Positions 24,164 to 36,541 of a DNA stretch of 64,000 bases are shown here, one piece after another. A program made the position numbers and the translations under genes. The first letter of the stretch is position 1; each line of letters starts with the position of its first letter. The DNA comes from Pontederia crassipes (taxonomy: Eukaryota; Streptophyta; Magnoliopsida; Commelinales; Pontederiaceae): contig CM060187.1 of the NCBI GenBank assembly GCA_030549335.1, positions 50,550,203 through 50,614,202 of the forward strand, given 5' to 3'. Under the pieces are notes generated by a model that was given only the letters and a program-made list of their open reading frames with translations, was not told the DNA's origin and did no database searches.

Positions 24164-24684
24164 ATGGCGATAAAAAAACTCTCGTCTTGCACTCTGACCC
24201 CACCATTCCTCATTTTCATTGCATGTCGATTTCTGCTCTTATATATATATATATATATTATTTTTCAGGAAAAACAATTTGCAGAAAAATATATAAACTT
24301 ATTTTTCCAACCATAAATTTCTTACAATTTTGAAAATATTTTCCCATATTGTTTATCATGTGATGCATAATGTAATAACTAATTTCATTTGAAACTTAGG
24401 TTTTCCCTGCATAATTGCAGAAAAAAGTATCTTTTGAATGAAATTATGAAAACATATTTTCCCATTAAATGGTTATTAGTCCATCTTAATTATTACAAAC
24501 TACTTAACCGAGTACAATTACACACGCCCTAAATACAATAAAGTATTTTTTCTCTTGAGCTAAACACAAAAAGTTATGAGGCGTTTTTAACTAAGTTTGA
24601 GACACTACAAGAAAAATCATTTTCAACGGATATTACCGACTGTCGAATATCTATCGCAAAGATTTTACAACGGCTAATGATATT

Positions 24685-25101
24685 TGATGGGAAAATCCGA
24701 GAACAAGTAGAGAAGATCACAGAGAGATTGCAGAAAAATAGAGGAGACACACGAATTTTACCCAGGTTCACCCTTGAGATTATGGCTACGTCCTGCAAAG
24801 AGGTTCCACTATATCGTTTAGGTTTACAGCCGCCACACAAAATTATATCAGAAATTAGACTATTAATAGCCTCTCCAAACCGGGTTTAAAACCCAAACAA
24901 ACAGAGAAAAAACCTAATCCGAACCACACGGGCCGGCTAAACAAAAGCCCAAAACCCGTCGGGGGGCGGGGCCCCCCGAACCCCCTTTCGTTCGTACGCC
25001 AACAATACTGTTAATTGGGTAATACTCAGATTTCCCTAAGCTCACGTGGACGAACCCGGTGTAAGAAACAAGGGGCTCTGAAGTATTCACCAACTCTAAC
25101 A
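24685..25101 (-). repeat. 3' LTR of the Copia element
   Basis: 417 bp. In element orientation it begins TGTTAGAGTTGGTGAATACT, just after the polypurine tract, and ends TTTTCCCATCA. Confidence 0.93.
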
Positions 25102-28100
25102 TTCTCCCACTTAGTGGATACTTCACACCAATGAGAGCCTTGCCAGCAACATTCTTCTTCAATCCGACAGCAGTAGAGCACCACTCAAACTTTACACCTG
25201 TAACTGCTTTAGTCAGAAAATCAGAACTATTCTCTGTTGTATCAACCTTTTCAAGCTGAACCTCTTTCTTTTCCACCTTTTCCCGAATAAAGTGGTATTG
25301 GATGTCAATATGCTTTGTGCGTGAGTGAAATGCGGGATTCTTAGCTAACTGAATAGCACCTTGATTATCACATCTCACCTCTATAGCACCTTGCTCAAAT
25401 CCGAGCTCTAAGCACAACCGTCGTAGCCATATGGCCTCTTTTGCAGCATGAGTAAGAGCCATATATTCTGCTTCTGTAGAAGAAAGTGCTACCACGCTTT
25501 GTCTCTTGCTCATCCAACTTAGTGCATCCCCAAATAATGTAAAAACATATCCGCTAGTGGATCGTCTCCTATCAATGTCTCCACCCCAATCAGCATCTAC
25601 ATGGCCCACAATATCAAGTATCTTTCCTTTTCTTGTACCTTCAAAACACAACGAAAAATTTGAAGTTCCACGAAAGTACCTGAAAACTCTCTTGATAGCA
25701 TTCCAATGTTCCCTGCCTGGGTTAGACATATATCGACTCAATACTCCCACTGCTTGGGCTATATCTGGACGCGTGCACACCATGGCATACATCAAGCTGC
25801 CCACTGCACTTGCATATGGCACACGATCCATCTCTTCAGCTTCTTTATCCGTCTTCGGGCATTGCTCTGCAGAAAGTTTGGTTCCTAGAGACATAGGAGT
25901 ACCCACTGGCTTGCAGTCCGACATGTTAAATTTCTTCAACACTTCTTTTATGTACTTGTCCTAGCCACAACTTTCGCTTCTGACGATCCCTTCTAATCTG
26001 CATACCCAAAATAAAATTCGCTGGCCCTAAGTCTTTCATCTCAAACTTCTTGGCCAACAAACCCTTCACTGAATTCACCATCTTCATACTGTTTCCAATC
26101 AGCAACATGTCATCCACATACAATGTAAGAATGACAAACTGATCTCCAACTCTCTTCACATAAACACAATGATCTGAATCTGAACGTACAAACTTGAGTT
26201 CGAGCATGTACGTATCAAACTTCTGGTACCACATCCATGGCGACTGCTTCAATCCATACAAAGACTTCTTCAATTTGCACACCAGCTTTTCTTTACCTTG
26301 AACTTCAAAGCCTTCTGGTTGCCTCATATATATCTCTTCCTCCAAGTCCCCATGAAGGAATGCCGTCTTCACATTCATCTGCTCTACCTCAAGATTATAT
26401 GCTGCTGCCAGAGATAGAACAAATATGATTGAAGTCATTTTCGCCACGGGAGAAAAAATCTCATCATAGTCGACTCCCTCAACCTGAGAGTACCCTTTAG
26501 CTACCAGCCTCGCCTTGTACTTCTCTACAGACCCATCCGGTTTCAGCTTTCGCTTGAACACCCATTTGCAACCAATTGCATTTCTATCCTTAGGCAATTT
26601 ACACAAACTCCATGTTTCATTCTTATCCAGTGACTGCATCTCATCTGCCATAGCAAGCTCCCACTGGTTTGCATCATCCATAGACCTTGCATCTTTTACA
26701 GAACTAGGTTCTTCTCCGATGATGCTCAAAGCATGAAACGAACTCATAGCACTAAGAGAGTATCTCAAAGGTGCTCTTTTTTCTCGTGTTGATCTCCTGA
26801 GAACTGGTATGGTAGTACCAATATCTGGGTCTTCATCTGAATCTGCATCTTCAACTTCATTAACCGAGTCCTCTTGATCCGGTTCTATAACAGACTCAAC
26901 TGAAGTATCTTGTGCATCCACCTCTGAAGTTTCAGAATCAGAATCTTCTTCAAGCACTACCACTTTCTTAGGTTCATCACCTTTTTGAACTTCAACTTGG
27001 GAACGTGATTCATGGAAAACAACATCCCTGCTGTAAACAATAGTCCTTGACTTTGGATTCCACAGTTTGTAGCCCTTGATTCCTTCCTTGTATCCGACAA
27101 ATATGTTCTTTTCAGATTTACTATCAAGCTTACCCCGCTTTTCCTTGGGTATATGAACATATGCGTCACATCCGAACACCCGAACATGAGACAAATTTGA
27201 CTTCTTCCCAAACATTGCCTCATAAGGTGTCTGATCCTTCACTGATGAGGTCGGTGAGCGGTTCTTCAGGTAGTTTGTTGTGGCTACAGCTTCTGCCCAG
27301 AATTCTTGCCCCAATTCAGCCCAACTCAGCATACATCTGACCTTCTCTATGAGTGACCGATTTAACCTTTCAGCTACTCCATTCTGCTCAGGTGTATATG
27401 GAGTTGTCTTCTGCCTAGCAATACCATTGTCCACGCAGAAATGCTCAAACTTATCTGAACAAAATTCACCTCCATTATCTGTACGAAGGACCTTGATCTT
27501 GCAGCTCAATTGATTTTCCACCAAAACTTTAAATTCTCGAAACTTATCGAATACATCTGATTTATTCTTGATAAAATAAATCCAACTGTATCTCAAAAAA
27601 TCATCTATAAAAGAAACATAGTACCTGGACCCTCCAATAGATGGAGTCGGAATTGGTCCAAAGACATCACTATGAATCAGTTCGAGAATCTTCGTTGCTC
27701 TTGAACCTGTGTGTTGAAAACTGACTCGGTTCTGTTTTCCATGGAGGCAATGTTCACAGAACCCGAAGCCCACAGAACAATCCGGAACTCCTTCTACCAT
27801 CTGACTTGATGCTATAGTGGAGAGTCCTTTTTCACTGATATGGCCTAATCTCCGATGCCACAACATAGATTTGCTGTCTTCATCTTCTTTGGCCTCTTCA
27901 GAAATAAATCCGCAGCCCACAGATATTGTCTCTCCGAGCAACTTGTACAACGTGCCATAACGAACCCCTCGTGCAATTACAATCGACCCTCTGATCATCT
28001 TGCACGAATCCTTATCGCAACTGAATATAACACCCGAGTCAGCCATTGTACCAACAGATAATAAACTCCTGCTCATAAGTGGTATATGCATCACATCTGG

Positions 28101-29090
28101 TAGAGTATTCACCGTGCCATCATTCATCCTCAACTTCACCCTGCCACGTCCAACAATCTGAACCGCAGTGTCATCTCCGAGCATGACATCTCCACCATTA
28201 TACTCCTCATATTCACAGAACCAGTGTTTATGAGGCGTCATGTGGTACGAAGCACCAGTGTCGATAAGCCAGACATCTTTATCTGACTGTGCCGTACATG
28301 CAGAAGCCACATACATATCTCCTGCCTCAGCCTCCTTTTTGTCCGAGGTTGACTCAGCTTCTTTCTTATGAACCGGCTTGTTTTTGCAATCTCGCTTCAG
28401 ATGGCCCCACTCTTGACATCTCCAGCATTGCACCTTCTTATCCTTACTCTTCGAACGCCCACGAGATTTGGATCTCCCTCTCTGATTTTGATTCCTTTCT
28501 GGTTGCCTTCCTCTGGCCGCCAGCGCATCTTTACCAGAACTTGCTGATCCCTTTCTCCGTATTTTCTCTGATAACAAGGCAGCACATACACTTTCATACG
28601 AAAGTTCTTTATCCCCGCCACCAATCACAACAATCAGATTGTTCCATGAATCCGGCAGCGAACAGAGCAATGTTATTGCCTTATCATCATCTTGAAACTT
28701 AACACCGATTGATACAAGTTGACTGATCACCGTGTTAAAGTTATAAAGATGGGTAGAAAACGAGTCACCCTCCTGCATCCGAAGATTGTACAATTTCTTC
28801 CTCAGAAATAACTTGTTAACCAACGACTTACTTTGATATAGGGATTCCAACTTCCTCCACAGATCTCTGGCAGTAGGTTCGCCCATCACATTCGTAAGAA
28901 TTGAATCCGCGAGACACAGCCGAATCAAACCCTTCGCCTTTCTATCAATCCGATCCCACTCTTCGATCGTCTTTGGATCTGACTGACTGGAGGAGGCCTC
29001 GTCCGCGACCTTCGCCGCCTCCATGCCTGGTCTCTCCTTCTCGATTGCCGTCCAAAGATCTCGATCACAAAGGAGATCCTCCATCTTCAT
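24914..29090 (-). pseudogene. Copia gag-pol polyprotein, frameshifted
   Basis: The first open frame, 29090 down to 25926, has 1,054 codons. Gag occupies roughly residues 1-240, with a CCHC zinc knuckle CWRCQEWGHLKRDC at 222-235. The aspartic protease motif DTGA is at 277-280. Next come the pre-integrase LWHRRLGHISEKG and the integrase core (IHSDVFGP, TDNGGEF, PEQNGVAERLNR), then RT with YVDDMLLIG near 991. The frame breaks at about 25953-25960, consistent with a 5-bp loss in a short direct repeat. The rest of pol (GTPMSLG, the RNase H DADWGGD and SSTEAEYMAL) lies in another frame, 25942 to 24914. That frame has no stop before the polypurine tract and runs on into the 3' LTR. The element cannot now make a full polyprotein unless by frameshifting. 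Confidence 0.93.
25102..25110 (-). promoter_or_regulatory. Polypurine tract of the Copia element
   Basis: GTGGGAGAA in element orientation, directly upstream of the 3' LTR; primer for plus-strand DNA synthesis in LTR retrotransposons. Confidence 0.7.
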
Positions 29091-29186
29091 CTTCCAGAGA
29101 TCAAATCGTGTTCCATCAAAATTTTTTATCTCGATTCGCGATCCTCATGACATCTCGAATAAACCCTAATTCCTTGAACAACCTGT

Positions 29187-29198
29187 GCTCTGATACCA
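29187..29198 (-). promoter_or_regulatory. Primer-binding site of the Copia element (tRNA-iMet type)
   Basis: TGGTATCAGAGC in element orientation, two bases inside the 5' LTR. It is complementary to the 3' end of initiator tRNA-Met, the usual primer in plant Copia elements. Confidence 0.9.
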
Positions 29199-29200
29199 AT

Positions 29201-29618
29201 TGATGGGAAAATTCGAGAACAAGTAGAGAAGATCACAGAGAGATTGCAGAAAAATAGAGGAGACACACGAAATTTACCCAGGTTCACCCTTGAGATTAGG
29301 GCTACGTCCTGCAAAGAGGTTCCACTATATCGTTTAGGTTTACAGCCGCCACACAAAATTATATCAGAAATTAGGCTATTAATAGCCTCTCCAAACCGAG
29401 TTTAAAACCCAAACAAACAGAGAAAAAACCTAATCCGAACCACACGGGCCGGCTAAACAAAAGCCCAAAACCCATCGGGGGGCGGGGCCCCCCGAACCCC
29501 CCTTTCGTTCGTACGCCAACAATACTGTTAATTGGGTAATACTCAGATTCCCCTAAGCTCACGTGGGCGAACCCGGTGTGAGAAACAAGGGGCCCTGAAG
29601 TATTCACCAACTCTAACA
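29201..29618 (-). repeat. 5' LTR of the Copia element
   Basis: 418 bp; pairs with the LTR at 24685-25101. Confidence 0.93.
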
Positions 29619-30101
29619 ATATCCTTCCGAAATATCGACGTAAATATTTCTCAAGGTTTAAACCGCTACAACTCCCGACGGCTTAGCAACCGTCGCAAGT
29701 TTTGGTGGCTACGACCGTCGAAACTTCCGACGATTGTAGAGCCATCGGAATTTCTCACAACTACAACAGTGGAGAAATAAAAATGATATTTTATATGATA
29801 ACGACGCGTTCATATTAAGAAGATGGAGTTCTCATGGTTGTGGGCGTTGAAACTTCCCACGGCTACGATCGTGAGAAAATTAAAATATTTTTTTGTATTA
29901 TACGAAATGGTATTCACACGGCCGCGGTCATCGGAACTTCCCCACCGCCGCAGCCATCATAACTATAATATATATTATATGCCCGTTCAATTTAACAAAG
30001 TAGGTGTTCCCATGGTCGTCGCAGTCGAAACTTTCCACGACTTCAACCGTGAGAAATATAAAATATTATTTTACATTATAACGAATTTTCTTATAGTGAG
30101 A

Positions 30102-33100
30102 GCTACATATGCAATCAACTAAACAAAGAGAAGTTAGAACAAAAGCTAAGTACATGAACAAAACAGAACAAAAGCTAAAGTTAGGCGTCTTTTCTCCTCT
30201 CTTCTTTACATTCCATTTCCTATAAAGATTTTCCAACCTATGATTTTTTTTAATTTTCTAAATTTTAATATCTTAGATATTGAATTTCATATTAAGATAT
30301 GAAGTTAACAATTTTTTTGTGATATTTTTTAGAATGAAGGCTAGTAATCTTTTACGATATGAACCCGAAATATCTTATACAAAATATTCAAAAGTCTTTG
30401 AGGAGGATTTTTCTTGCCAAAAGATTTTTTTGTGATATTGAGTGCATATAAAATAATACTAGAACAATGCTCAATAATCAATATTATACACTATTTTTTT
30501 TCCTAATAACTGCACATCATATATAGGCATAGTCAAAAAGTTGGATTTGGGGGCCATGACCCCGTTGTTAACGAGTACGAAGTTTCGTCACTGCATACGT
30601 ATAAGTGGTCTAGACATAATCAAATAACTTTAAAAAAAATAAATGTTATTTAAAGAAGAAAATGAATTATATATATATATATATATGTAAATATATCAGT
30701 GTTTCAAACATAATTAGTTGCATTATCCATTTTCATCGATTTACAAATCCGACACTTCTTTCCCTCAGCAAGTCATCTCACCCTCCTCACTAAATATGTA
30801 AACAATACTTTGACATTAGTACTTTAATGTTTTATTTTAAAATGAGATTAATTGAAGTCTATAAAACATTTATATAATAAAAATAATAATACAAAAGAAT
30901 TATTGATATAGTTAACTTACTATTTAGGTAATTGCGGCGGCAGTCAGCTGCCTCGTGCATGGTACACAGGGGCTGCCTGCCATTAATTGACTACATATTC
31001 ACATGGATGGATGGTGCACCATGTCTACATGTTTTTCTTATTGATTGATTTGATAGCGTAGATTGATTCATGTCTTTGTGGCAAAGAATTCTTCCACTTT
31101 GATGTTATATTCATGTATATTCTAATTCTCTAGATAGAAGTAAGTATTGCTTTGATGTTGATTAAAGTTTAAATCGTTAAGACAAATAACATTCTAATGA
31201 CTTGCTGACAAAATTAGGCTCAAGTTGCCCATCACGTGGACAAGACCTTTTGCACTATGTTAAATTAAAGACACTTGTTATATCCTCCTAAACTTTAGCT
31301 TAAAAAATTCTCTTAATTATTCAAAGTGGCACTGATAACAATTTTACGAACTTCTGGAAGGAGTTTATTCATGTGAGTGTTAGCAGAGAAATTAAGCTGA
31401 AGTTTTAAGAGGATTGAGATTTTTCTTAACAAAATTGCTACCAACAATCATAAAGAATTAAACAGTCAAGAAGAGCATAATTTTTATATTTCTAATATTA
31501 AATAGTAAAAAGAAAAGAAAATATTGTTGCAACCACATTTGTAGTTGAGATAAATGAAAAGTTATTCTCAGAATTAAGAATAAATACAGACCACATAAAA
31601 GAAAATTATGGAAAAATCTAGTCTTCTTTTCTTTTGAACAACATTTATGATGAGTAGCATATGCCATTAGTGGCCCGTCGGCTGTTTTGACCACTATATA
31701 AAATTAGATTTGATGTTTCTTTCAATGAACTAATCCACTATGGAATCTGTTAAGATCACAAGCCAAATCTGTATTTGTTCTCTTATCTAAAGATGTAAAA
31801 TGTGACCTATAGGAGATTGTGCCTCTCTCTAGTAAGATAGTGCGATGTCTTATATTACTAGAATTTAACAAGCATGTCAATTGATTTTATATTTTTTTTT
31901 TTGCATTTTTACTAATATTTTAAATTCAAATCATCAATAATAATTATATTCATTATTTTTAAAATTTTACAAACTTTATATTATTATCTTTAGTAATATA
32001 TATTAATTTTTTTTATAACTTCTTATGCTAGAATATTTTTTTTTTGTTATCACAAATGATGCTCTAGATTATTAGTAAAGAAATATGTTGAAAAAATAAA
32101 GAAACTTTTGTATAAAATCGTTTAACATGCACATGATACGAAAAGTTCATGACACATTCATGTTTTTTTTATATTATTAATATCTAACTAGTTCGAAGAA
32201 GAGTATGAGTTATCGGATCTCTTGTCTTGAGATCTCAGCTGCTAACCATTTATGTGGAAGGGTCAATAGTTAAGCCACAAGACATTAATAATTCCTAGTG
32301 GGTGCTGGTGCATGCATCTTCCAGTCGACCGTATTGACCATGCATTAAACGCTTGGATTCAAGTTTCAAACTAAAATTTTTAAACACATGACAACAAAAG
32401 ATGAGCTCCAAGCAACTTGAGCATATGAAATTTTTTCTAATATGTGCAAGGCATTGAACAGTTATCTATACATAACAATTGAATTAATAATAAAATGTAT
32501 ATAACTTGATCCAGAAAAGCCATTCGGATTCAAAGCTTGTCAACACCACTTACGCACTCATAGGGGTCATGGGCGTCTTCTTGATGCTCTCGCATCTCAA
32601 GTGGGTGCAACTTTTAAATATTTTATACATTTTATCCATATTTAACTTGATATGTGTGGGAGTGTAGACCGAATATAAAGAAAATATAGATTGTTTATTT
32701 GAATATTTTTTGAATGTAAGTAAAATTATTGGCTTGGGAATAGTGAACGTGATGCATGAAATAAGCACTATAAAAAAGGGTAATAAGTAATAATGACGTG
32801 ATGTCTGTCCTTCCTCGCACGTCTCATGGACAGCGGCATCCACCAGGCATTTAATGGGGGAAAAGGTCCATTTTGGACGCTTCCCCCCTCCGGAGATGAG
32901 ATGAGACCAACTCAACCGCCACCACATGGCACATGCAGACAACGATTCAACTTTTCACATCTGACCTCACCCTCTCCTCGTCTTCCTAACTCCTAAGATC
33001 TTGCCACCTCACTCCTCTCTCTATCTCTCTCCTCCCTCCCTCTCTCTCTCTTGAGTAAACTATCATATCTTAAGGCTCTTTTATAACAAATTAATATTTT

Positions 33101-33550
33101 ATCAATGGATAGAATACTTATTAATAAATAATAAACTGAGATCAGCCGATAGCGAATTAATTATTAACATTATAAAAAAAATAGTCACACAAATGTGATG
33201 GATTATTTTTTTAAAAAAAAATCTCTGAAATTTAAATGGGGCATTGTGATTACAGAAATATTCGATGTGTCACAAAAGCTTTTTGTGACTTAATAAATTG
33301 TGACAATAGTTTTTCACATATTATTATCAAGTGACAAATTTTCACTCTTTCCTGTCAAAATTTTTTATCGCAATAGCTTTAATTTCTTCTATATATGTTG
33401 ATCCCTTCCATCATTTCAAGATGGCTTAATTTGTTACCGGTGCTTCGTAATAAAAACAAACAATAAATTTATGAACGTAGGAGGAAGTCATCATTATAAT
33501 TAGGACTTATCATATATGAAATTATATTTGCAATAAAAAAAGAGACTAAT

Positions 33551-33595
<45 letters not shown>

Positions 33596-33890
33596 CTTGA
33601 AGTTTTGTAATATAAATCTTTGAAGGGCTACATACACAAACCACTTATCTAGCTAGCTAACAAGATAGATATCGCATACGTATCAAATTTGCATCGTGGT
33701 TATCGTGCTGTATATTTAGTAGACTGGGCTTATGGCACATTGGATAATTGCAGCTCTAAAGCATACTTTTGCCAGCCTTTTTATTATCGTGACAATGATT
33801 TAAAGTTTATCTTTTTTAAAAACACCACAATTCTTTATTTTCTGTCATGAGATGATGCATGCTACGCTACTTGACTGTGAACCTCCAACT
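30102..33890. other. Intergenic; no gene recognised
   Basis: AT-rich on both strands. GC-richer patches at about 30940-31010 and 32800-33060 (the latter ending in CT-rich sequence) give no recognisable product. An (AT)n run lies at 33552-33590. Confidence 0.35.
33552..33590. repeat. (AT)n microsatellite
   Basis: About 19 AT units. Confidence 0.95.
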
Positions 33891-33893
33891 TCT

Positions 33894-33902
33894 TTTATAT
33901 AT
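33894..33902 (+). promoter_or_regulatory. TATA box of the D14/KAI2-like gene
   Basis: TTATATATAC sits about 140 bp before the ATG at 34040, followed by a pyrimidine-rich leader with (CT)n at 33953-33980. Confidence 0.55.
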
Positions 33903-33952
33903 ACACATACTACACGGTGTGCCACCGTGCCTTCCAACACATCTTCCCAACT

Positions 33953-33980
33953 CCTCTCTCTCTCTCTCTCTCTCTCTCTC
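33953..33980. repeat. (CT)n microsatellite in the 5' leader
   Basis: 14 CT units between the TATA box and the start codon of the D14/KAI2-like gene. Confidence 0.95.
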
Positions 33981-34039
33981 GTTTCGGTGTGTGATATTGG
34001 GGTAAGCAGCTAATTAAGGCATACGCCGGGAGGAAAGAG

Positions 34040-35551
34040 ATGAGCCTGATCAAGAACGTGAGGACGACGGGGAAGGGGGAGCAGACTCTGGTGCTCTCGC
34101 ATGGGTACGGAACGAGCCAGTCCGTCTGGGACGAGGTGGTTTCTGAGCTCTCTCAGAGGTACCGAATCCTTCTGTTCGACTGGAATTTCTCGGGCTCAGA
34201 CGACGTCGACGGCCGTGGCGGTGAGATCGTCGACGAGTACCTCTCATCCAAGTACTCTTCCTTCTACGCCTTCGCCGACGCGCTGACCGCTCTCATGGAC
34301 GACAAGAATATCACTGGAGCAGTATATGCTGGCCATTCCATGGCCTGCATGATTGGTTGCCTGGCCTCCATCAAGAGGCCCGAGCTCTTCAATCAACTCG
34401 TGCTCATTGCAGGATCTCCAAGGTAACTTATATATTTTTTATATATATTGTCATACTTTCCTGGATGGGACACTGAATGTACTGGCTGGATTATAATAAG
34501 TTAGATCAATCTAGTGTTTATGTTATTGTTCATAAAAAAAATACTTGTATGGTAGATGAATCGATAGTATATATCATACTCAATTTTCCCTTCTTAAAGT
34601 ATGTTTACATTCTTTAGTGAATGAAAGCATGAAATAAACTTATAATATGGTAAAAGTAGTACATGTATATATATTATTTTAGCTATAGGGGATATTAATA
34701 CATACTAATTGAAAATTAAATGAAAGTTAATTAATAAATTAACAATGAAAATTCAACTCAGAATTTATCGATCACCAATGGTCTATACATACCACAATCT
34801 CGTTTTCGGCCATATCTATATTTGTGGCGCATATGCTTCAGATAATTATTCTGGTCAACAATTGACCTTGTGTGGCTGCTACAAATAATAAATTATTTAT
34901 TAATTAGTTGGTGCCATGGAAAGTAACAAAGGTCCAAATTAATGCTTTATAGCTTCTTCGATAAGGCTTTAGTGATGAGTTAATTTGAGCCTTAAATGGT
35001 CGTCTTCCATGCAGAGATTAAATTAAGTTACGTAGCTATCAAGAATAACGATTTAACCAAGTCTTTCTGTATAATTAAATTAATTAATTAAATGTAATGT
35101 CAGGTATCTGAACTCCGAAGACTATGAGGGAGGGTTCGAGAGGATGGAGGTGGAGAACATGCTCCTGAACATGGAGTTCGACTACACGACGTGGGCTGAG
35201 AGCTTCGTGGCCGTTGCCGTCGGAGTCGACGATGCCGTCTTGGTCGAAAAGGTCGGCAGGGACTTCAAGCGCATGAGGCCTGAGATCGCCGTCGCCGTCG
35301 CCAAGACCATCTTCCTGGATGACATGAGGGGCGTCCTGGGCGAGGTCACCGCCCCCTGCACCATCGTCCAGGTCAGGAACGACTTCGCCGTGCCCGTCGC
35401 CGTGGGGCGCTACATGAAGAGCAAGATCAAAGGGAAGGCGTCCTTGGTCATCATGGACTCCGACGGCCACTTCCCGCAGCTCACTGCCCCCAAGATGCTG
35501 CTCGACATCCTTGACAGAGAAATCCTAGTGACCAAGAAAAAACTTTGCTAG
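34040..35551 (+). CDS. D14/KAI2-family alpha/beta hydrolase, divergent
   Basis: Exons 34040-34422 and 35104-35551 (TAG), phase kept at SP|R; 276 residues, close to the family's usual 265-270. The alpha/beta hydrolase triad is complete: Ser100 in GHSMA, Asp221 in VRNDFAVP, His250 in DSDGHFPQL. The HG oxyanion motif is LSHGYGTSQSVWDE (His21). The conserved lid region starts after SPRYLNSEDYEGGFE. Family members are receptor-enzymes for strigolactone (D14) or karrikin-type ligands (KAI2) that bind F-box MAX2. This copy differs from classic KAI2/D14: the loop after strand 4 reads FDWNFSGSDDVDGRGGEIVD, where they have a DNMGAG/DLVCAG-type loop followed by NPD, and the lid face is changed (MEFDYTTWAESFVAVAVG). 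It is therefore more likely a DLK-type or RsbQ-like paralogue than a canonical receptor. Exons are GC-rich; the 681-bp intron is AT-rich. Confidence 0.9.
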
Positions 35552-36400
35552 AACTGGTGCAGTTCTCTATCATCTGTCTATCCATCTATTTGTATATAGA
35601 TGAACAAAGGACTCGAGCAAGAAGGTAGAAGTTTGTCGTTTGTTTCATGTTCAGTTGCATGCAAAGTTTGTAACAAAGTTCTTGTGATAACTATCGAGGT
35701 ACACATGTATTGTGTTTACATCTTCATTTGTGGTCAATGTAAAACAGGATTTTACAGCAGAAATCAGAATAATTAAATATTTCTTCTGTGAACGTTGTCT
35801 GTTTGCTTGCTCAGAGAAAAATATAACTTAAATCTTGCAGCCCAAATGCCTCCAGCCCAACAGGTGAACATTTTTGGGTCACAGGGCTAAGGAACAGATA
35901 TGAAGTAATTTGATATGGATCGGAGGCCTGCAGCTTATAAATATGATATGGATGCAGGTTGGGTTTTTATTCAACTGCCATTGTTTCATTCAGCTTGTAA
36001 TAATTTCGAAACAGAAACCAAAAACAGTTTACTGAAATTTACATGGAAGGATAAATTAATTTCAACCACTGTTTTTTTCCCTGGAAAAGAATCATGGAAC
36101 AAATATTCTCGATTATTTGCATCAGTATAATAATATCTAAAAAATAAATAAATCCACCAAAAGATGAACATTCAAGACTAATATTCAAGGATGGATGATG
36201 ATGATGATACGGCCGCAGGGTGTTCAATCCACGGCCTCGGTTTCGGGTGGACGCGATCGATGCGCCTACGTGCCTCGCTATGACTCTTTAGAAAGCGCCC
36301 GTCGTACTACGCCACGGTCGTCCCCACTCTGAACGGGTGCGTGACTCAGCAGCACGCGCTGCTTCACGACCACACGCACCACAGCTCACGATCCCAACTG
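35552..36400. other. 3' UTR and spacer between the D14-like and PSB27 genes
   Basis: The first 200 bp are probably 3' UTR (TGTAA-rich). From about 36210 the sequence becomes GC-rich as it enters the PSB27 promoter. Confidence 0.4.
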
Positions 36401-36401
36401 G

Positions 36402-36425
36402 GATAAGGTGATAAGACGACGTGGC
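36402..36425 (+). promoter_or_regulatory. I-box pair plus G-box-like element (light module) of PSB27
   Basis: GATAAG occurs twice, at 36402-36407 and 36410-36415, followed by GACGTGGC at 36418-36425, about 120 bp before the ATG. Closely spaced I-box and ACGT-core elements form a known composite light-responsive module in promoters of photosynthesis genes, which fits the product. Motifs are seen; activity is inferred. Confidence 0.55.
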
Positions 36426-36541
36426 GCTGCTCCTCTTCTTCATCCATCTCTTTGCCCCTTGTTTGATCTCTTCCCGTGTTCTGCAGCACCCCTGTCAGTA
36501 AAATAACAGTGCCCCCAGATTGCAGCGTGACATTCCCGATC

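Larger units (their letters stand above)
24685..29618 (-). mobile_element. Copia LTR retrotransposon, near full length
   Basis: Minus-strand element of 4,934 bp with LTRs at 29201-29618 (5') and 24685-25101 (3'). By eye the LTRs differ by ten substitutions and one 1-bp indel, about 97.5% identity. Ends are TG..CA in element orientation (TGTTAGAGTT..CCCATCA). The primer-binding site and polypurine tract are listed separately. The flanking target duplication is ATATT (24680-24684) versus ATATC (29619-29623), one mismatch. Domain order gag-protease-integrase-RT-RNaseH is that of Ty1/Copia. At a common plant rate (1.3e-8 per site per year) the LTR divergence suggests roughly one million years, an estimate only. 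Confidence 0.95.
24603..30098. mobile_element. Second CACTA element, split by a Copia insertion
   Basis: The left end CACTACAAGAAAAATC (24603) and right end TTTTCTTATAGTG (to 30098) are inverted termini with one mismatch in 13. A 3-bp duplication AGA lies at 24600-24602 and 30099-30101. Without the nested Copia element it is about 560 bp, mostly degraded palindromic units such as GACGGCTTAGCAACCGTCG. There is no transposase. Termini and subterminal repeats mark it as a relative of the element at 17489-19384. It was in place before the Copia element arrived. Confidence 0.88.

Noticed and set aside
32800-33060. A GC-richer patch resembling a promoter or leader
   Set aside because: No ORF of recognisable family follows and the CT-rich end leads into AT-rich DNA.
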